A stretch of 17,706 nucleotides of DNA from Deltaproteobacteria bacterium (GTDB lineage: Bacteria > Desulfobacterota > Desulfobacteria > Desulfobacterales > C00003060): the NCBI GenBank assembly GCA_019309815.1, contig JAFDFO010000016.1, positions 1-17,706 of the forward strand. The letters run 5' to 3'. The notes beneath the pieces are model-generated. The model saw only the letters and a program-made list of their open reading frames with translations. It did no database searches and had not been told where the DNA came from. Positions 6,637 through 14,341 of the stretch are shown piece by piece (position 1 is the first letter of the stretch; each line of letters starts with the position of its first letter). The translations under genes were made by a program, and so were the position numbers.

Positions 6637-6729
6637 TGACTATTGATGATTGAAGATTGACGATTGAAAAACAACAGATTCTTTTTGGCTTTGGCTTAAC
6701 GCCATGCGCTATGCGCTATGCGCTGTGCG
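6637..6729. repeat. Heptad arrays between pilZ and ispB (GATTGAA and ATGCGCT types)
   Basis: TATTGAT, GATTGAA, GATTGAC, GATTGAA follow at 7-nt spacing (about 6642-6669). At 6704-6730 ATGCGCT is repeated three times and followed by GTGCGC. They fill the spacer between the convergent pilZ and ispB genes. Confidence 0.8.
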
Positions 6730-6747
6730 CCCGCCGAACAGCCGGAG

Positions 6748-7728
6748 CTACACTTGCCGAACCAGCACGTAGTCGGCAAGCTGTTCCAGGAGGGTCCTGG
6801 TTTGTGAGGGTTCGAATATGTTGAGACGTTTCTTTGCCTGATCAATGTGTTCCTGGGCCCGCTCCATGGTGTATTCGATACCGCCGTATTGTCTGATCAG
6901 TTCCACCACCGCCTCAAAATCCTTTTCTGTAACGTCTGTGTCTCGAACAATGATTTCCATACGACTACGGTCTTCCTGCGTGGCGCGTTGCAGCGCGCAG
7001 ATGATAGGAAGAGTGAGCTTTCCTTCCTTGAGATCTGTTCCTATGGGCTTTCCCAAAACCGCGGTGTCCGCAGTGTAGTCGAGGAGATCGTCAGCCATCT
7101 GGAATGAAATCCCCAAGCTGTAGCCATATTCGGACAACGCCTCTACCTGTTCGGCCGGCGCTTCTGCGAGCAAAGCCCCTACCCGACATGCCGATTGAAT
7201 CAGGAAGGCTGTCTTACGCCCTATTATTTCCATGTAGTCTGTTTCACCAGTGGCAAGATCCCCACGGTGCAACAGCTGGTGTATTTCTCCCTCGGACATC
7301 TGAGCCGTGGTATGGGCAAGGACGTCAATGATGGGGACTGAGTCTGTTTCCGCTGCAATCGCAATGGAGCGTGCTAAGAGAAAGTCTCCAACCAGGACTG
7401 TTGCGGGAGCACCCCAGATCGAATGGGCAACGGGGTTTCCGCGCCGGACATCGGCGTCGTCAACCACGTCATCGTGAAGCAGGGTGGCCGCGTGAAGATA
7501 CTCGAACACCACCGACAGGGTTTTGTCATAGTCTCCCTTGTAGCCACACAGCCGTGCTGAGAGTACCATCAGAAGCGGGCGAATTCTTTTGCCCCCGCTG
7601 AACATGATGTACTTGGCCACTTGGGAAACCAGGGGAAGATGGGGTTGAAGATTTTCCGTCAAGGCCACCTCGATGTCGTCCACGTCCTGGCGGACTGATC
7701 CCAGGATCTGCTCTTTCAGACCCTTCAT
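6748..7728 (-). CDS. ispB: Trans-polyprenyl diphosphate synthase (octaprenyl diphosphate synthase type)
   Basis: Adds isopentenyl diphosphate units to an allylic starter to make the long isoprenoid tail of a respiratory quinone. The 326-residue length is usual for the family. GGKRIRP (45-51), the first Asp-rich motif LLHDDVVDD (Asp86, Asp87, Asp90) and the second Asp-rich motif DDLLD (213-217) are intact. The residue five before the first motif is Ala81, small rather than aromatic, which favours long-chain products. The exact chain length (hepta-, octa- or longer) cannot be fixed from this. The start at 7728 has GAGGAG 7 nt upstream and overlaps the rimO stop by 4 bp (ATGA), so translation is probably coupled to rimO. 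In an anaerobe the quinone would most likely be menaquinone. Confidence 0.93.
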   Translation of the reverse strand: MKGLKEQILGSVRQDVDDIEVALTENLQPHLPLVSQVAKYIMFSGGKRIRPLLMVLSARLCGYKGDYDKTLSVVFEYLHAATLLHDDVVDDADVRRGNPVAHSIWGAPATVLVGDFLLARSIAIAAETDSVPIIDVLAHTTAQMSEGEIHQLLHRGDLATGETDYMEIIGRKTAFLIQSACRVGALLAEAPAEQVEALSEYGYSLGISFQMADDLLDYTADTAVLGKPIGTDLKEGKLTLPIICALQRATQEDRSRMEIIVRDTDVTEKDFEAVVELIRQYGGIEYTMERAQEHIDQAKKRLNIFEPSQTRTLLEQLADYVLVRQV

Positions 7729-9047
7729 GCGATTACTCCTCTCAAATCATATTCGCCGGCTTCGGTAATCCGAACACGAGCAAAAGCGTCCGGCTCAGCA
7801 CCCTTTCTACTGACATACACCATGCCGTCGATTTCAGGTGCCTGAAAGCAGGTGCGTCCCCTGAGAGCATCGGTCCCTTCCACCGGGCCGTCGATGAGAA
7901 CCTGGAGGGTTTTGCCGACGTACTGCTGGCTATTGTCCTTGGAAATGTCACGCTGCAGTAACATGAGAAGGTCAAGTCTCTCCTGTTTGGTGACCTCTGG
8001 GACGTGATTGCTCAACGCGCTTGATGGGAGGTCCTTGTTATCAGAATAGACAAACGCACCCAGATGGTCAAAGCGAACCCTTTCAACCAGATTCAGGAGG
8101 CGTTCGAAATCATCATCAGACTCTCCCGGAAAACCTACCAGCAATGTGGTCCGCAGCGCAGCATCAGGGACCTTATTTCGAATGCGCTCAAACAACTCAA
8201 AGATGGTCGAACTGTCATAGTGTCGTCCCATACGCTTGAGGATTGGCTCGCTGATGTGCTGGACAGGAATATCAAAATATGAACAGAGCTGGCGGTGCGA
8301 ACCGATTACTTCTATAAGAGCGTCCGACATGTAGTCTGGATGGCCGTAGAGCACACGAATCCATGCCAACCCGGAAATACGCGTCAACGCTTCCAACAGA
8401 TGTGCCAGTCCATTATCCAGGCCGAGGTCTCTCCCGTAGGCTGCGGTGTTCTGGGCCACGAGTATGAGCTCCTTGACCCCTGACTCCACAAGGAAGCGGG
8501 CCTCGGAAAGTACCTCTTGCATGGGACGACTTCTGTGGGGTCCTCTCAGTTTGGGAATGATGCAGTAAGTGCATCGGCTGGAACAACCTTCAGCGATCTT
8601 CAGATAAGCTGTGTGGGAGGGTGTCGTCTGGAACCTCGGGAGAGACGAGTCCTGGACGGGAGCCCGCCCGGGATTTGGCAACACGACACGTTTCCCGTTC
8701 AGTGATCCCTCTGCCGCCAGCACGATGCGGTCAAAGCCTCCAGTGCCGAGGAAGACATCGACCTCTGGAAGGGTTTTGATAAGATCCGCGCCGTAGCGCT
8801 GGGGAAGGCAGCCCGCCACAATCAGTCTCCCGCCGTCGGTCTGCTTTTTCCATTCTCCCATCTCCAGGATGACATCGATCGATTCGTCGACAGCAGGCTC
8901 GATAAAACTGCACGTATTCACCACCACACAGTCCGCCCCTGAGGGGTCAGAGAGGATCGTATGGCCTGCTTCTATGAGTTGACCAAGCATGATTTCGGTG
9001 TCCACAAGATTTCGGGGACAGCCTAGGCTGATGAAGTGGATTCTCAT
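7725..9047 (-). CDS. rimO: Ribosomal protein S12 methylthiotransferase (radical SAM)
   Basis: Adds a methylthio group to the conserved aspartate of ribosomal protein S12. The 440-residue product has the UPF0004 domain with three cluster cysteines (Cys10, Cys46, Cys80), the radical SAM motif CSSRCTYC (Cys155, Cys159, Cys162) followed by IIPKLRG, and a C-terminal TRAM domain (about 375-440). The N-terminus MRIHFISLGCPRNLVD and the overall pattern fit RimO better than MiaB or MtaB. The ATG at 9047 is the only sensible start because ISLGC must be kept. It has no Shine-Dalgarno: the bases upstream are TTCAATC-type heptads. The gene follows the etfA terminator, so it should have its own promoter, but no clear one was found in the array-filled spacer. 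Confidence 0.95.
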   Translation of the reverse strand: MRIHFISLGCPRNLVDTEIMLGQLIEAGHTILSDPSGADCVVVNTCSFIEPAVDESIDVILEMGEWKKQTDGGRLIVAGCLPQRYGADLIKTLPEVDVFLGTGGFDRIVLAAEGSLNGKRVVLPNPGRAPVQDSSLPRFQTTPSHTAYLKIAEGCSSRCTYCIIPKLRGPHRSRPMQEVLSEARFLVESGVKELILVAQNTAAYGRDLGLDNGLAHLLEALTRISGLAWIRVLYGHPDYMSDALIEVIGSHRQLCSYFDIPVQHISEPILKRMGRHYDSSTIFELFERIRNKVPDAALRTTLLVGFPGESDDDFERLLNLVERVRFDHLGAFVYSDNKDLPSSALSNHVPEVTKQERLDLLMLLQRDISKDNSQQYVGKTLQVLIDGPVEGTDALRGRTCFQAPEIDGMVYVSRKGAEPDAFARVRITEAGEYDLRGVIA

Positions 9048-9049
9048 AT

Positions 9050-9181
9050 ATTGAAGATTGAAAAATGAAGATTGAAAAATGTCATTCGTTATCGGTTAAT
9101 TGTTATTCGTCATCAGTAGGTTATTAGTGGGGTGTTTACGAACAAAAAACAACGAAGAACAAATAACAATCCAAAAAACAA
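9050..9181. repeat. Heptad-rich spacer between rimO and the etfA terminator
   Basis: ATTGAAG/ATTGAAAA words (9052-9080), then CGTTATC, GGTTAAT and TTATTCG words at about 7-nt spacing (9086-9112) fill this gap. No gene or obvious promoter was seen in it. Confidence 0.65.
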
Positions 9182-9209
9182 AGAGCAAGGCAATCTCTCT
9201 GCCTTGCTC
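9172..9209 (-). terminator. Rho-independent terminator after etfA
   Basis: Minus-strand GAGCAAGGCA and TGCCTTGCTC form a perfect 10-bp stem (9209-9183) with a 7-nt loop, followed by a T-rich tail (TTTGTTTTTTGG). It lies 31 bp after the etfA stop codon. Confidence 0.9.
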
Positions 9210-9240
9210 CTCATTGCCAATACGAATCGTCCAGTCGGGA

Positions 9241-10209
9241 TTACCCTTTCCGTTTCTTCAGCTCATCTATGACAGCCGGAACCGCCACAAAGAGATCCTC
9301 CACGATACCGTAGTCGACCTTCTTGAAGATCGGCGCTTCTGGATCTTTGTTGATGGCTACAATGTACTTGGACGCTCCCATCCCTGCCAGGTGCTGAATT
9401 GCTCCGGAGATGCCGCAAGCAATGTAAAGACTCGGAGAGACTACCTTGCCGGTCTGGCCTACCTGATCTGAGTGTGGACGCCAGCCTTCGTCTACCGCAG
9501 ACCTTGACGCCCCCACCGTGCCGCCCAGAATCTGGGCCAGCTCCTCAAGCAGGCTGAAATCAGAGCTTCCCATGCCGCGACCACCGGACACAACAACATC
9601 GGCCTCTGTCAAATCTGCTTTGGCCGCAGCTTCCAGCTTCTTCTCCACAATTCGCGTCCTGGGAATCCCTATGTTTACTTCAACCTTTTCGGTATCTCCT
9701 CCCTTTGGAACCTCCGCGATTTCCATGACATTGGGACGTATTGCTACCACCTGCGGGACCCCCTCGAGGGCCACCTTGGCAAGCACCTTGCCACCGTACA
9801 TAGGTCTCGTGGCACTGACCGTGTCTCCGTCCACTTCCAGAGCAATGCAATCCATGGCAAGGCCGGCCTCCAGGCGGGCAGCCAGCCGGGCAGCCAGGTC
9901 TTTGCCCAGGCTTGAAGCGCCAACCAGCAGAATTCTGGGGTCGTTCGCCTTGATAATGTCAAGAAGGACATTGGAATAAGTCTCGGGGGCGTAGTCGACC
10001 AAGGCCGGATCATCACCCGCCAGAACCTTGTCAGCGCCGTATTTCCCCAGCTCTCCGGCCATCCCCTCGATGCCGGAACCGAGCACAACAGCCGTGACCG
10101 CTTCGCCAAGAGTATCAGCCAGTCGCCTTCCCTCACTCACAGCCTCATAAGCGATCTTGCGAAAGCTCCCTTCGACCTGCTCTGCAAATACCAGAACACC
10201 TTGTGGCAT
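9241..10209 (-). CDS. etfA: Electron transfer flavoprotein, alpha subunit
   Basis: FAD-carrying subunit of the EtfAB heterodimer, which accepts electrons from acyl-CoA or other dehydrogenases. The 322-residue product has the N-terminal ETF domain (1-185) and the C-terminal FAD domain. Features there are SGGRGMGSSDF (208-218), ASRSAVDEGW (234-243), GQTGKVVSP (251-259) and the alpha-subunit signature LYIACGISGAIQHLAGM through INKDPEAPIF (261-295). The start at 10209 is preceded by GAGGAG at 6 nt. It lies downstream of etfB, but 295 bp of repeat sequence separates them instead of the usual few bases. No dehydrogenase or ETF:quinone oxidoreductase gene is next to it, so its electron donor is unknown. 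Whether it bifurcates cannot be decided from motifs seen here. Confidence 0.96.
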   Translation of the reverse strand: MPQGVLVFAEQVEGSFRKIAYEAVSEGRRLADTLGEAVTAVVLGSGIEGMAGELGKYGADKVLAGDDPALVDYAPETYSNVLLDIIKANDPRILLVGASSLGKDLAARLAARLEAGLAMDCIALEVDGDTVSATRPMYGGKVLAKVALEGVPQVVAIRPNVMEIAEVPKGGDTEKVEVNIGIPRTRIVEKKLEAAAKADLTEADVVVSGGRGMGSSDFSLLEELAQILGGTVGASRSAVDEGWRPHSDQVGQTGKVVSPSLYIACGISGAIQHLAGMGASKYIVAINKDPEAPIFKKVDYGIVEDLFVAVPAVIDELKKRKG

Positions 10210-10283
10210 GTTTATCTCCTCTTTTTCGTCTTCAGTAATCCGTCGTCAGTCTATGAGGGACTGATAGAGAAACCTGGAATTGT

Positions 10284-10440
10284 AAATCCGAAATTCGAAT
10301 ATCGAAGCACGAAACAATTTTCAAATTTCCAAAATTCAAATGACCGAAACCGTTCGAAGCTAAAATTAGTACTGTTTGGGACATTTGGTAATTCGGATTT
10401 CGGATTTGTTTCGGATTTCGAATTTCGGATTTCGAGATTC
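10284..10440. repeat. TTCGGAT-family heptad arrays in inverted halves, between etfB and etfA
   Basis: The left half (10284-10350) reads AATCCGA-type and ends CAAATGACCGAAAC. The right half (about 10374-10437) reads TTCGGAT, TTCGAAT, TTCGGAT at 7-nt spacing. The halves are roughly inverse complements. CAAATGACCGAAAC and the following GTTTGGGACATT word match the interior of the module at 3814-3851. Confidence 0.8.
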
Positions 10441-10504
10441 AGGTGTAGGAAATAAGTCATCGGGCCAACATTCCTGCCTGCCAATTCAGATGGATCCCCT
10501 CTGT

Positions 10505-11293
10505 TCAAATCACCTTCGCTTCTTCGGCGAGTAGTCTCACCAACTCAGCCGCCTTGGCCTCAGCTGATTCCCCTTCTATGATCTTTCCAGATACCCTCTC
10601 CTCGGGAAAGGACATCTCTTGAATTTTGCACTTTGCCTGAGCCTCGCCAACCTCGCCTGCGCCCACCCCAAGATCAGCCAGGGTCATAGTGGTCAGCGGC
10701 TTTTTCTTGGCTTTCATGATGCCTGGTAGTGATGCGTATCGGGGCTCGTTGATTCCTCGCTGGGTGGTGAAAAGGGCAGGGAGGTCAGCCTCCACGACCA
10801 TCGTCCCTCCCTCAACCGTGCGCTCACACGTGATTTTGCCGTCGGCGATCTCTTTCTTGATCACCATGGCGATCTGGGGAATCTCAAGCAATTCGGCAAC
10901 AGCAGCCGGAACCTGATATCCATCATCATCCACTGCCCGTTGACCCGCTATGATGAGATCATAACCCGTCTTCTTCAGGGCAGCGGCCAACATCTTGGCT
11001 GTGCCAAGAGCGTCACTCCCCCGGGCAGCCGGATCGTCGATCAGGATCCCTTCGTCCGCACCCATGGCCAACGCTGTGCGGATAGACTCCACAGCCCGCT
11101 CAGGCCCCGCAGTGAGTATGGTTACTTTGCCGCCATCCTTCTCCTTGATGCGAAGGGCTTCTTCGACAGCAAGCTCATCGTAAGGGTTGATGACCCATTT
11201 GACATCTTCTGTCCTGATAGAGGTCTTGTCGTCAGCAATCTGGATCAAAGCCTCCGTATCAGGCACCTGCTTGAGCAAGACAACAATGTCCAC
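10505..11293 (-). CDS. etfB: Electron transfer flavoprotein, beta subunit
   Basis: Small subunit of EtfAB; in the family it binds AMP or a second FAD and docks with the partner dehydrogenase. The 262-residue product shows VLLKQVPDT at the start, VINPYDELAVEEALRIKE (34-51), and the beta signature around DLPALFTTQRGINEPRYASL (170-189) followed by IMKAKKKPL. The start is GTG at 11293 with AAGGAG 7 nt upstream. It is first in the etfB-etfA order. The leader of about 165 nt from the likely promoter includes a copy of the 105-bp dispersed element and GTCCGTT heptads. QRAVDDDGYQVP at 118-129 sits where the nucleotide-binding loop is expected; this alone does not tell AMP from bifurcating FAD. Confidence 0.96.
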   Translation of the reverse strand: MDIVVLLKQVPDTEALIQIADDKTSIRTEDVKWVINPYDELAVEEALRIKEKDGGKVTILTAGPERAVESIRTALAMGADEGILIDDPAARGSDALGTAKMLAAALKKTGYDLIIAGQRAVDDDGYQVPAAVAELLEIPQIAMVIKKEIADGKITCERTVEGGTMVVEADLPALFTTQRGINEPRYASLPGIMKAKKKPLTTMTLADLGVGAGEVGEAQAKCKIQEMSFPEERVSGKIIEGESAEAKAAELVRLLAEEAKVI

Positions 11294-11310
11294 GTTAATG
11301 CTCCTTTCTC

Positions 11311-11446
11311 ATTGTCCGTTGTCCGTTCTTCTGTTGTCCGTCCACCGTTGACCGTTAAAAGCATATCTTGCGGGATCACGATTCTAGTGTTCGTTGCTTT
11401 TCAATCGCCAATCAACAATCATCAATAGTCAATCCCAGAGCCGTTG
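11311..11446. repeat. 105-bp dispersed element, copy 1, with GTCCGTT heptads
   Basis: GTCCGTT words (11315-11341) lead into CCGTTGACCGTTAAAAGCAT, then ATCTTGCGGGATCACGATTC, then a CAATCAACAATC heptad block, ending AGAGCCGTTG (about 11345-11446). The same order of words occurs at 15949-16045, 16050-16164 and, inverted, at 17597-17706. Confidence 0.8.
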
Positions 11447-11464
11447 TTTGATTCTAAAACGCTT

Positions 11465-11494
11465 CAAATAACATCAAAAACATAGAAAAGTCAA
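11465..11494 (-). promoter_or_regulatory. Possible etfBA promoter
   Basis: Minus-strand TTGACT (11494-11489), an 18-bp spacer ending in the extended TGT, then TATTTG (11470-11465; 3/6 match). Initiation would be near 11458. Between birA and etfB this is the best candidate seen. Confidence 0.35.
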
Positions 11495-11516
11495 GCACTC
11501 GCGAATGACTCGTGAA

Positions 11517-11547
11517 TTGAAAATTGAAGATTGAAAATTGAAAAATA
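11517..11547. repeat. ATTGAAA heptad array
   Basis: ATTGAAA, ATTGAAG, ATTGAAA, ATTGAAA in direct succession at 7-nt spacing, between the etfBA promoter region and the birA 3' end. Confidence 0.85.
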
Positions 11548-11598
11548 CCCCCGAAACAGTTCCCTTCAAGCCGTGAGTTGAGGCCCTGAAGCAAGTGG

Positions 11599-12456
11599 CT
11601 ATTCGGTGAACGGTGAACGGTCAACGGTCAACGGAGCCGTACGGCAGTGCACCACATCCCCAGCGACAATTCTGTGCAGACGGTTTGTTTTGTCTCGGAC
11701 CAACAGCGTGCCGTCCGGCTCCACAGCTTCAGCCACGCCGAGAAGTCGGCTTTCTGGAAGAGATACCTCGACCTCTCTTCCCAAAGTACTGTCCAGTTCA
11801 GACCAGCTGTGAATTATGGAACCAAAATCTCCCTCAGAGAACAACCCGTAGTAATGCTCGAACTTAATGAGCAAGTTCTGAAGAAGCGCGACCCGCGACA
11901 CCGGCTTGCCGAGGCTGAGCCTGAGGGAGGTTGCCTGGTTTCTGAAAGAGACCGGAAACTCCTCTGCTGCCGTGTTCACGTTGATACCGATGCCAAGAAT
12001 GGCAAAGTCGATCTGTTTCTTGTCGAAGACAGCCTCTGTCAGGATACCTCCCACTTTCTTGCCGGAAATCAGGATATCGTTCGGCCACTTGAGCTGAGGC
12101 ACCAAACCCATCTGCTGAATGGCAGCAGCGGTGGCCACCCCTGCCGTTAATGTGAGCGCAGGAAAGCGGTCCGGAGCACACGTTGGCCTAAGCACGACCG
12201 AGAGATACAATCCGGTTCCCGGAGGAGAGACCCAGGAGCGCCTCAGGCGGCCCCGCCCCTTGGTCTGTGCATCAGCGACTACCAATGTCCCTTCCGGCCT
12301 CCCTTCTCGTGCCAGGCGGTTCGCTTCGATGTTGGTCGTCTCAACGACACCAAAGCAGAAGATCGGCTGTTGGCCAAGCCACTCAGTGGTGAGGCCTTTT
12401 TGGACGGCACCTGAAGAGAGCTTGTCCGGAAATCCTCTATCTATAGACGGATACAT
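11599..12456 (-). CDS. birA: Biotin--[acetyl-CoA-carboxylase] ligase, monofunctional
   Basis: Activates biotin to biotinyl-AMP and attaches it to the lysine of biotin carrier proteins. The 285-residue product has the catalytic domain signatures TTNIEAN (40-46), GRGRLRR (67-73, biotin and AMP binding), GLYLSVVLRP, KWPNDILISGKKVGGIL (123-139) and GIGINVN (155-161). The C-terminal SH3-like domain spans about 226-272. There is no N-terminal helix-turn-helix, so it should not act as the biotin repressor. The ATG at 12456 is the first start after an in-frame stop and has no clear Shine-Dalgarno. The last residues (about 273-285, TAPLTVDRSPFTE) and the stop are encoded by a CGGTCAA/CGGTGAA heptad array, not by a conserved part of the enzyme. 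Divergent from the DnaJ gene. Confidence 0.95.
   Translation of the reverse strand: MYPSIDRGFPDKLSSGAVQKGLTTEWLGQQPIFCFGVVETTNIEANRLAREGRPEGTLVVADAQTKGRGRLRRSWVSPPGTGLYLSVVLRPTCAPDRFPALTLTAGVATAAAIQQMGLVPQLKWPNDILISGKKVGGILTEAVFDKKQIDFAILGIGINVNTAAEEFPVSFRNQATSLRLSLGKPVSRVALLQNLLIKFEHYYGLFSEGDFGSIIHSWSELDSTLGREVEVSLPESRLLGVAEAVEPDGTLLVRDKTNRLHRIVAGDVVHCRTAPLTVDRSPFTE
11604..11634. repeat. CGGTGAA/CGGTCAA heptad array inside the birA 3' end
   Basis: CGGTGAA x2 and CGGTCAA x2 in direct succession plus a final CGG. They lie inside the birA reading frame, just before its stop codon (11601-11599). Confidence 0.9.
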
Positions 12457-12490
12457 GACGTTTGAACCCGTTGTACAGCCTCATATTTCC

Positions 12491-12526
12491 TTGACATTGC
12501 AGGGGAATTAGTTGTATCTACCCTGC
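12491..12526 (+). promoter_or_regulatory. Candidate promoter and inverted repeat in the birA/DnaJ divergent spacer
   Basis: TTGACA at 12491-12496 with an 18-bp gap to TATCTA (12515-12520; weak -10). GCAGGG (12499-12504) and CCCTGC (12521-12526) are inverted copies with centres 22 bp apart, bracketing the putative promoter spacer and -10. No heat-shock sigma32 or CIRCE element was recognised. Confidence 0.3.
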
Positions 12527-12579
12527 GTATAACACATCTTATTATGTCATGCCATGTCTCTCCACAAAAGGATTCCTAG

Positions 12580-13512
12580 GTGCCTGAAACCGATTACTAC
12601 AAGCTATTAGGGGTAAACAAAAAGGCGAGTGAGAATGAGATCAAAAAGGCTTATCGCAAGCTCGCCATGAAATACCATCCGGATCGCAACAAAGGGGACA
12701 AGTCGGCCGAAGAGAAGTTCAAGAAAATCAGCGAAGCCTATGCTGTTCTGAGTGACAAAGAGAAGCGTAAACAGTATGACACATTTGGTGCTTCTGATTT
12801 CCGGCAGCGATACTCACAAGAAGACATATTCAGTAGTGTCAATTTTGGCGACATCTTTCGGGAGTTCGGATTCGAGAACAGCAATTTCGGGAACATCTTT
12901 ATGGGCAGCGGTGGTCCTGGTCGCGGGTTTTCGTTCGGCTTTGGGGGAGACCCCTTCACTTCGCGTACCGCCGGCAGACAGGCTCAAGCCAAAGGCCCAG
13001 ACCTCGTGTATGAACTCCCCGTAACCCTCCAGGAAGTGCTCCACGGTGCAACCAAGATGATTGCCCTGGAGGGGGGTGGTAAAACGCGGAAGATCAAGGT
13101 CAAGCTGCCCAAGGGGATGGTGAGCGGAAAGAAACTTCGAATTGCCGGCAAAGGGCAGCCGGGGGCCTTTGGCGGGCCACCGGGAGACCTCTATGTGCAA
13201 GCCAAGGTACTTGATGATCCCACCTTCAGCCTGGTTGGCCATGATCTGTTTATCGACCGGGAAATCAAGTTAACGGAGGCTCTTCTGGGGACACAGACAA
13301 AAGTCCCCACTGTGGACGGCAAAGAATTGAATATGAAGATACCTGCTGGAACACAACATCAAACCAAACTGCGCATGAAGGGATACGGCCTCCCCGAAAT
13401 GAAAAAGGGCCGAAGGGGAGACCTTTACGCTCGAATTCTTGTGAAGACTCCAAAGCGCCTTAACAAGAAACAGAAGAGCATTGTTCAAGAGCTGTCAGAA
13501 GCCGGGCTTTAG
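12580..13512 (+). CDS. cbpA: CbpA-type (class B) DnaJ co-chaperone
   Basis: J-domain partner that stimulates DnaK ATPase and delivers clients. The 310-residue product has the J domain at 4-70 with HPD at 33-35, a Gly/Phe-rich linker (about 84-128, GFGGD-type), and two C-terminal substrate-binding domains (about 138-290, VTLQEVLHGATK, GDLYVQAKV, GDLYARILV). There are no CxxCxGxG zinc fingers between linker and CTD, so it is not class A DnaJ. The length fits CbpA/class B. The start is GTG at 12580, with AAAGGA upstream. No dnaK or grpE is adjacent, so this is probably an accessory J protein. It is divergent from birA across 123 bp. Confidence 0.92.
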   Translation: MPETDYYKLLGVNKKASENEIKKAYRKLAMKYHPDRNKGDKSAEEKFKKISEAYAVLSDKEKRKQYDTFGASDFRQRYSQEDIFSSVNFGDIFREFGFENSNFGNIFMGSGGPGRGFSFGFGGDPFTSRTAGRQAQAKGPDLVYELPVTLQEVLHGATKMIALEGGGKTRKIKVKLPKGMVSGKKLRIAGKGQPGAFGGPPGDLYVQAKVLDDPTFSLVGHDLFIDREIKLTEALLGTQTKVPTVDGKELNMKIPAGTQHQTKLRMKGYGLPEMKKGRRGDLYARILVKTPKRLNKKQKSIVQELSEAGL

Positions 13513-13567
13513 TGTTGCGTATCATGAGCTCAGATTGTTCGATAGAGCGCATAGGATCCAAAAAGGG

Positions 13568-13799
13568 AAAGCACCAAATCCCAAGCACCAAATTACTACT
13601 GTTTTCAAGGCGCAAGCCGCAACCAAATCACAAATTCCAATACCCAATGACCAAAACAGACTCGGCAGTTATTCCCTCAAGATCATAACATGTTTGGGAT
13701 TTGCGGCTCACGCCTTGAGAACAGTAGGGATTTTTCAATTTGATAAATCACGTTCGCTTTGACTTTTGTTAATTATTTCTGGACAAGACACTAGGTTGG
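13568..13799. repeat. Dispersed inverted-repeat module, copy 2, with the conserved tail
   Basis: Arms at 13597-13622 and 13701-13726 (TACTGTTTTCAAGGCG ... CGCCTTGAGAACAGTA) are inverse complements at 23 of 26 positions and match the arms of copy 1. The array inside and to the left is a different family (AATTCCA/AGCACCA) from that in copy 1. The tail at 13745-13795 (ATCACGTTCGCTTT, AATTATTTCTGG, CTAGG) matches the copy 1 tail with one base less, and ends 9 bp before the hpt start. Confidence 0.75.
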
Positions 13800-13803
13800 A
13801 TCT

Positions 13804-14325
13804 ATGGCAGAAGAACTCGTTCCCGTACTCTCCAGATCTGAAATCGCAGACACGGTGAAGAGCCTTGCTCAACGGATATCAAAAGATTATTCCGGGAAGG
13901 ATCTTTGCGTGATCGGTGTTCTGAACGGCGTCTTTGTCTTCCTGGCTGATCTGGTGCGCGAACTCACGGTTTCTGTCCGGGTTGATTTTATTCGTCTGGC
14001 CAGCTATGATTCCGGGAACGTGTCTTCTGGAAATATCCGCGCAACCAAAGAAATAGAACTCGATATAAAGGACCGGGATGTCCTTGTCATTGAGGACATT
14101 GTTGATTCCGGCCTCACCGTTGATTTCTTGCTAAGGTATCTGGAACAATTCCAGCCCAAATCGGTTAAGGTTTGTGCGTTTATCGATAAGACCGAGCGTC
14201 GTGAGGTAGAGGTACCTGTCGACTACGTTGGGCATGTGGTTGAGGAGGGATTCCTGGTGGGGTACGGTCTTGACTATGATCAGAGATATCGGGAGTTACC
14301 GGAAATCTACCATCTAAAACCGTGA
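13804..14325 (+). CDS. hpt: Hypoxanthine phosphoribosyltransferase
   Basis: Purine salvage enzyme that transfers phosphoribosyl from PRPP to hypoxanthine or guanine. The 173-residue product has the family length. Seen motifs are GVLNGVFVFLADL (38-50), the flexible-loop SYDSGN (67-72), the PRPP-binding VLVIEDIVDSGLT (93-105, with Glu97-Asp98), the purine contact region VCAFIDKTERR (123-133) and the C-terminal GYGLDYDQRYRELPEI (153-168). The ATG at 13804 has only a weak GGA nearby and directly follows a repeat tail, so its translation signal may be repeat-derived. A 16-bp gap to the next gene indicates a two-gene operon. Confidence 0.95.
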   Translation: MAEELVPVLSRSEIADTVKSLAQRISKDYSGKDLCVIGVLNGVFVFLADLVRELTVSVRVDFIRLASYDSGNVSSGNIRATKEIELDIKDRDVLVIEDIVDSGLTVDFLLRYLEQFQPKSVKVCAFIDKTERREVEVPVDYVGHVVEEGFLVGYGLDYDQRYRELPEIYHLKP

Positions 14326-14341
14326 AAGAAAGGGGCCTGCA

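Noticed and set aside
12580..13512. Class A DnaJ
   Set aside because: No CxxCxGxG zinc-binding repeats occur between the Gly/Phe region and the C-terminal domains.
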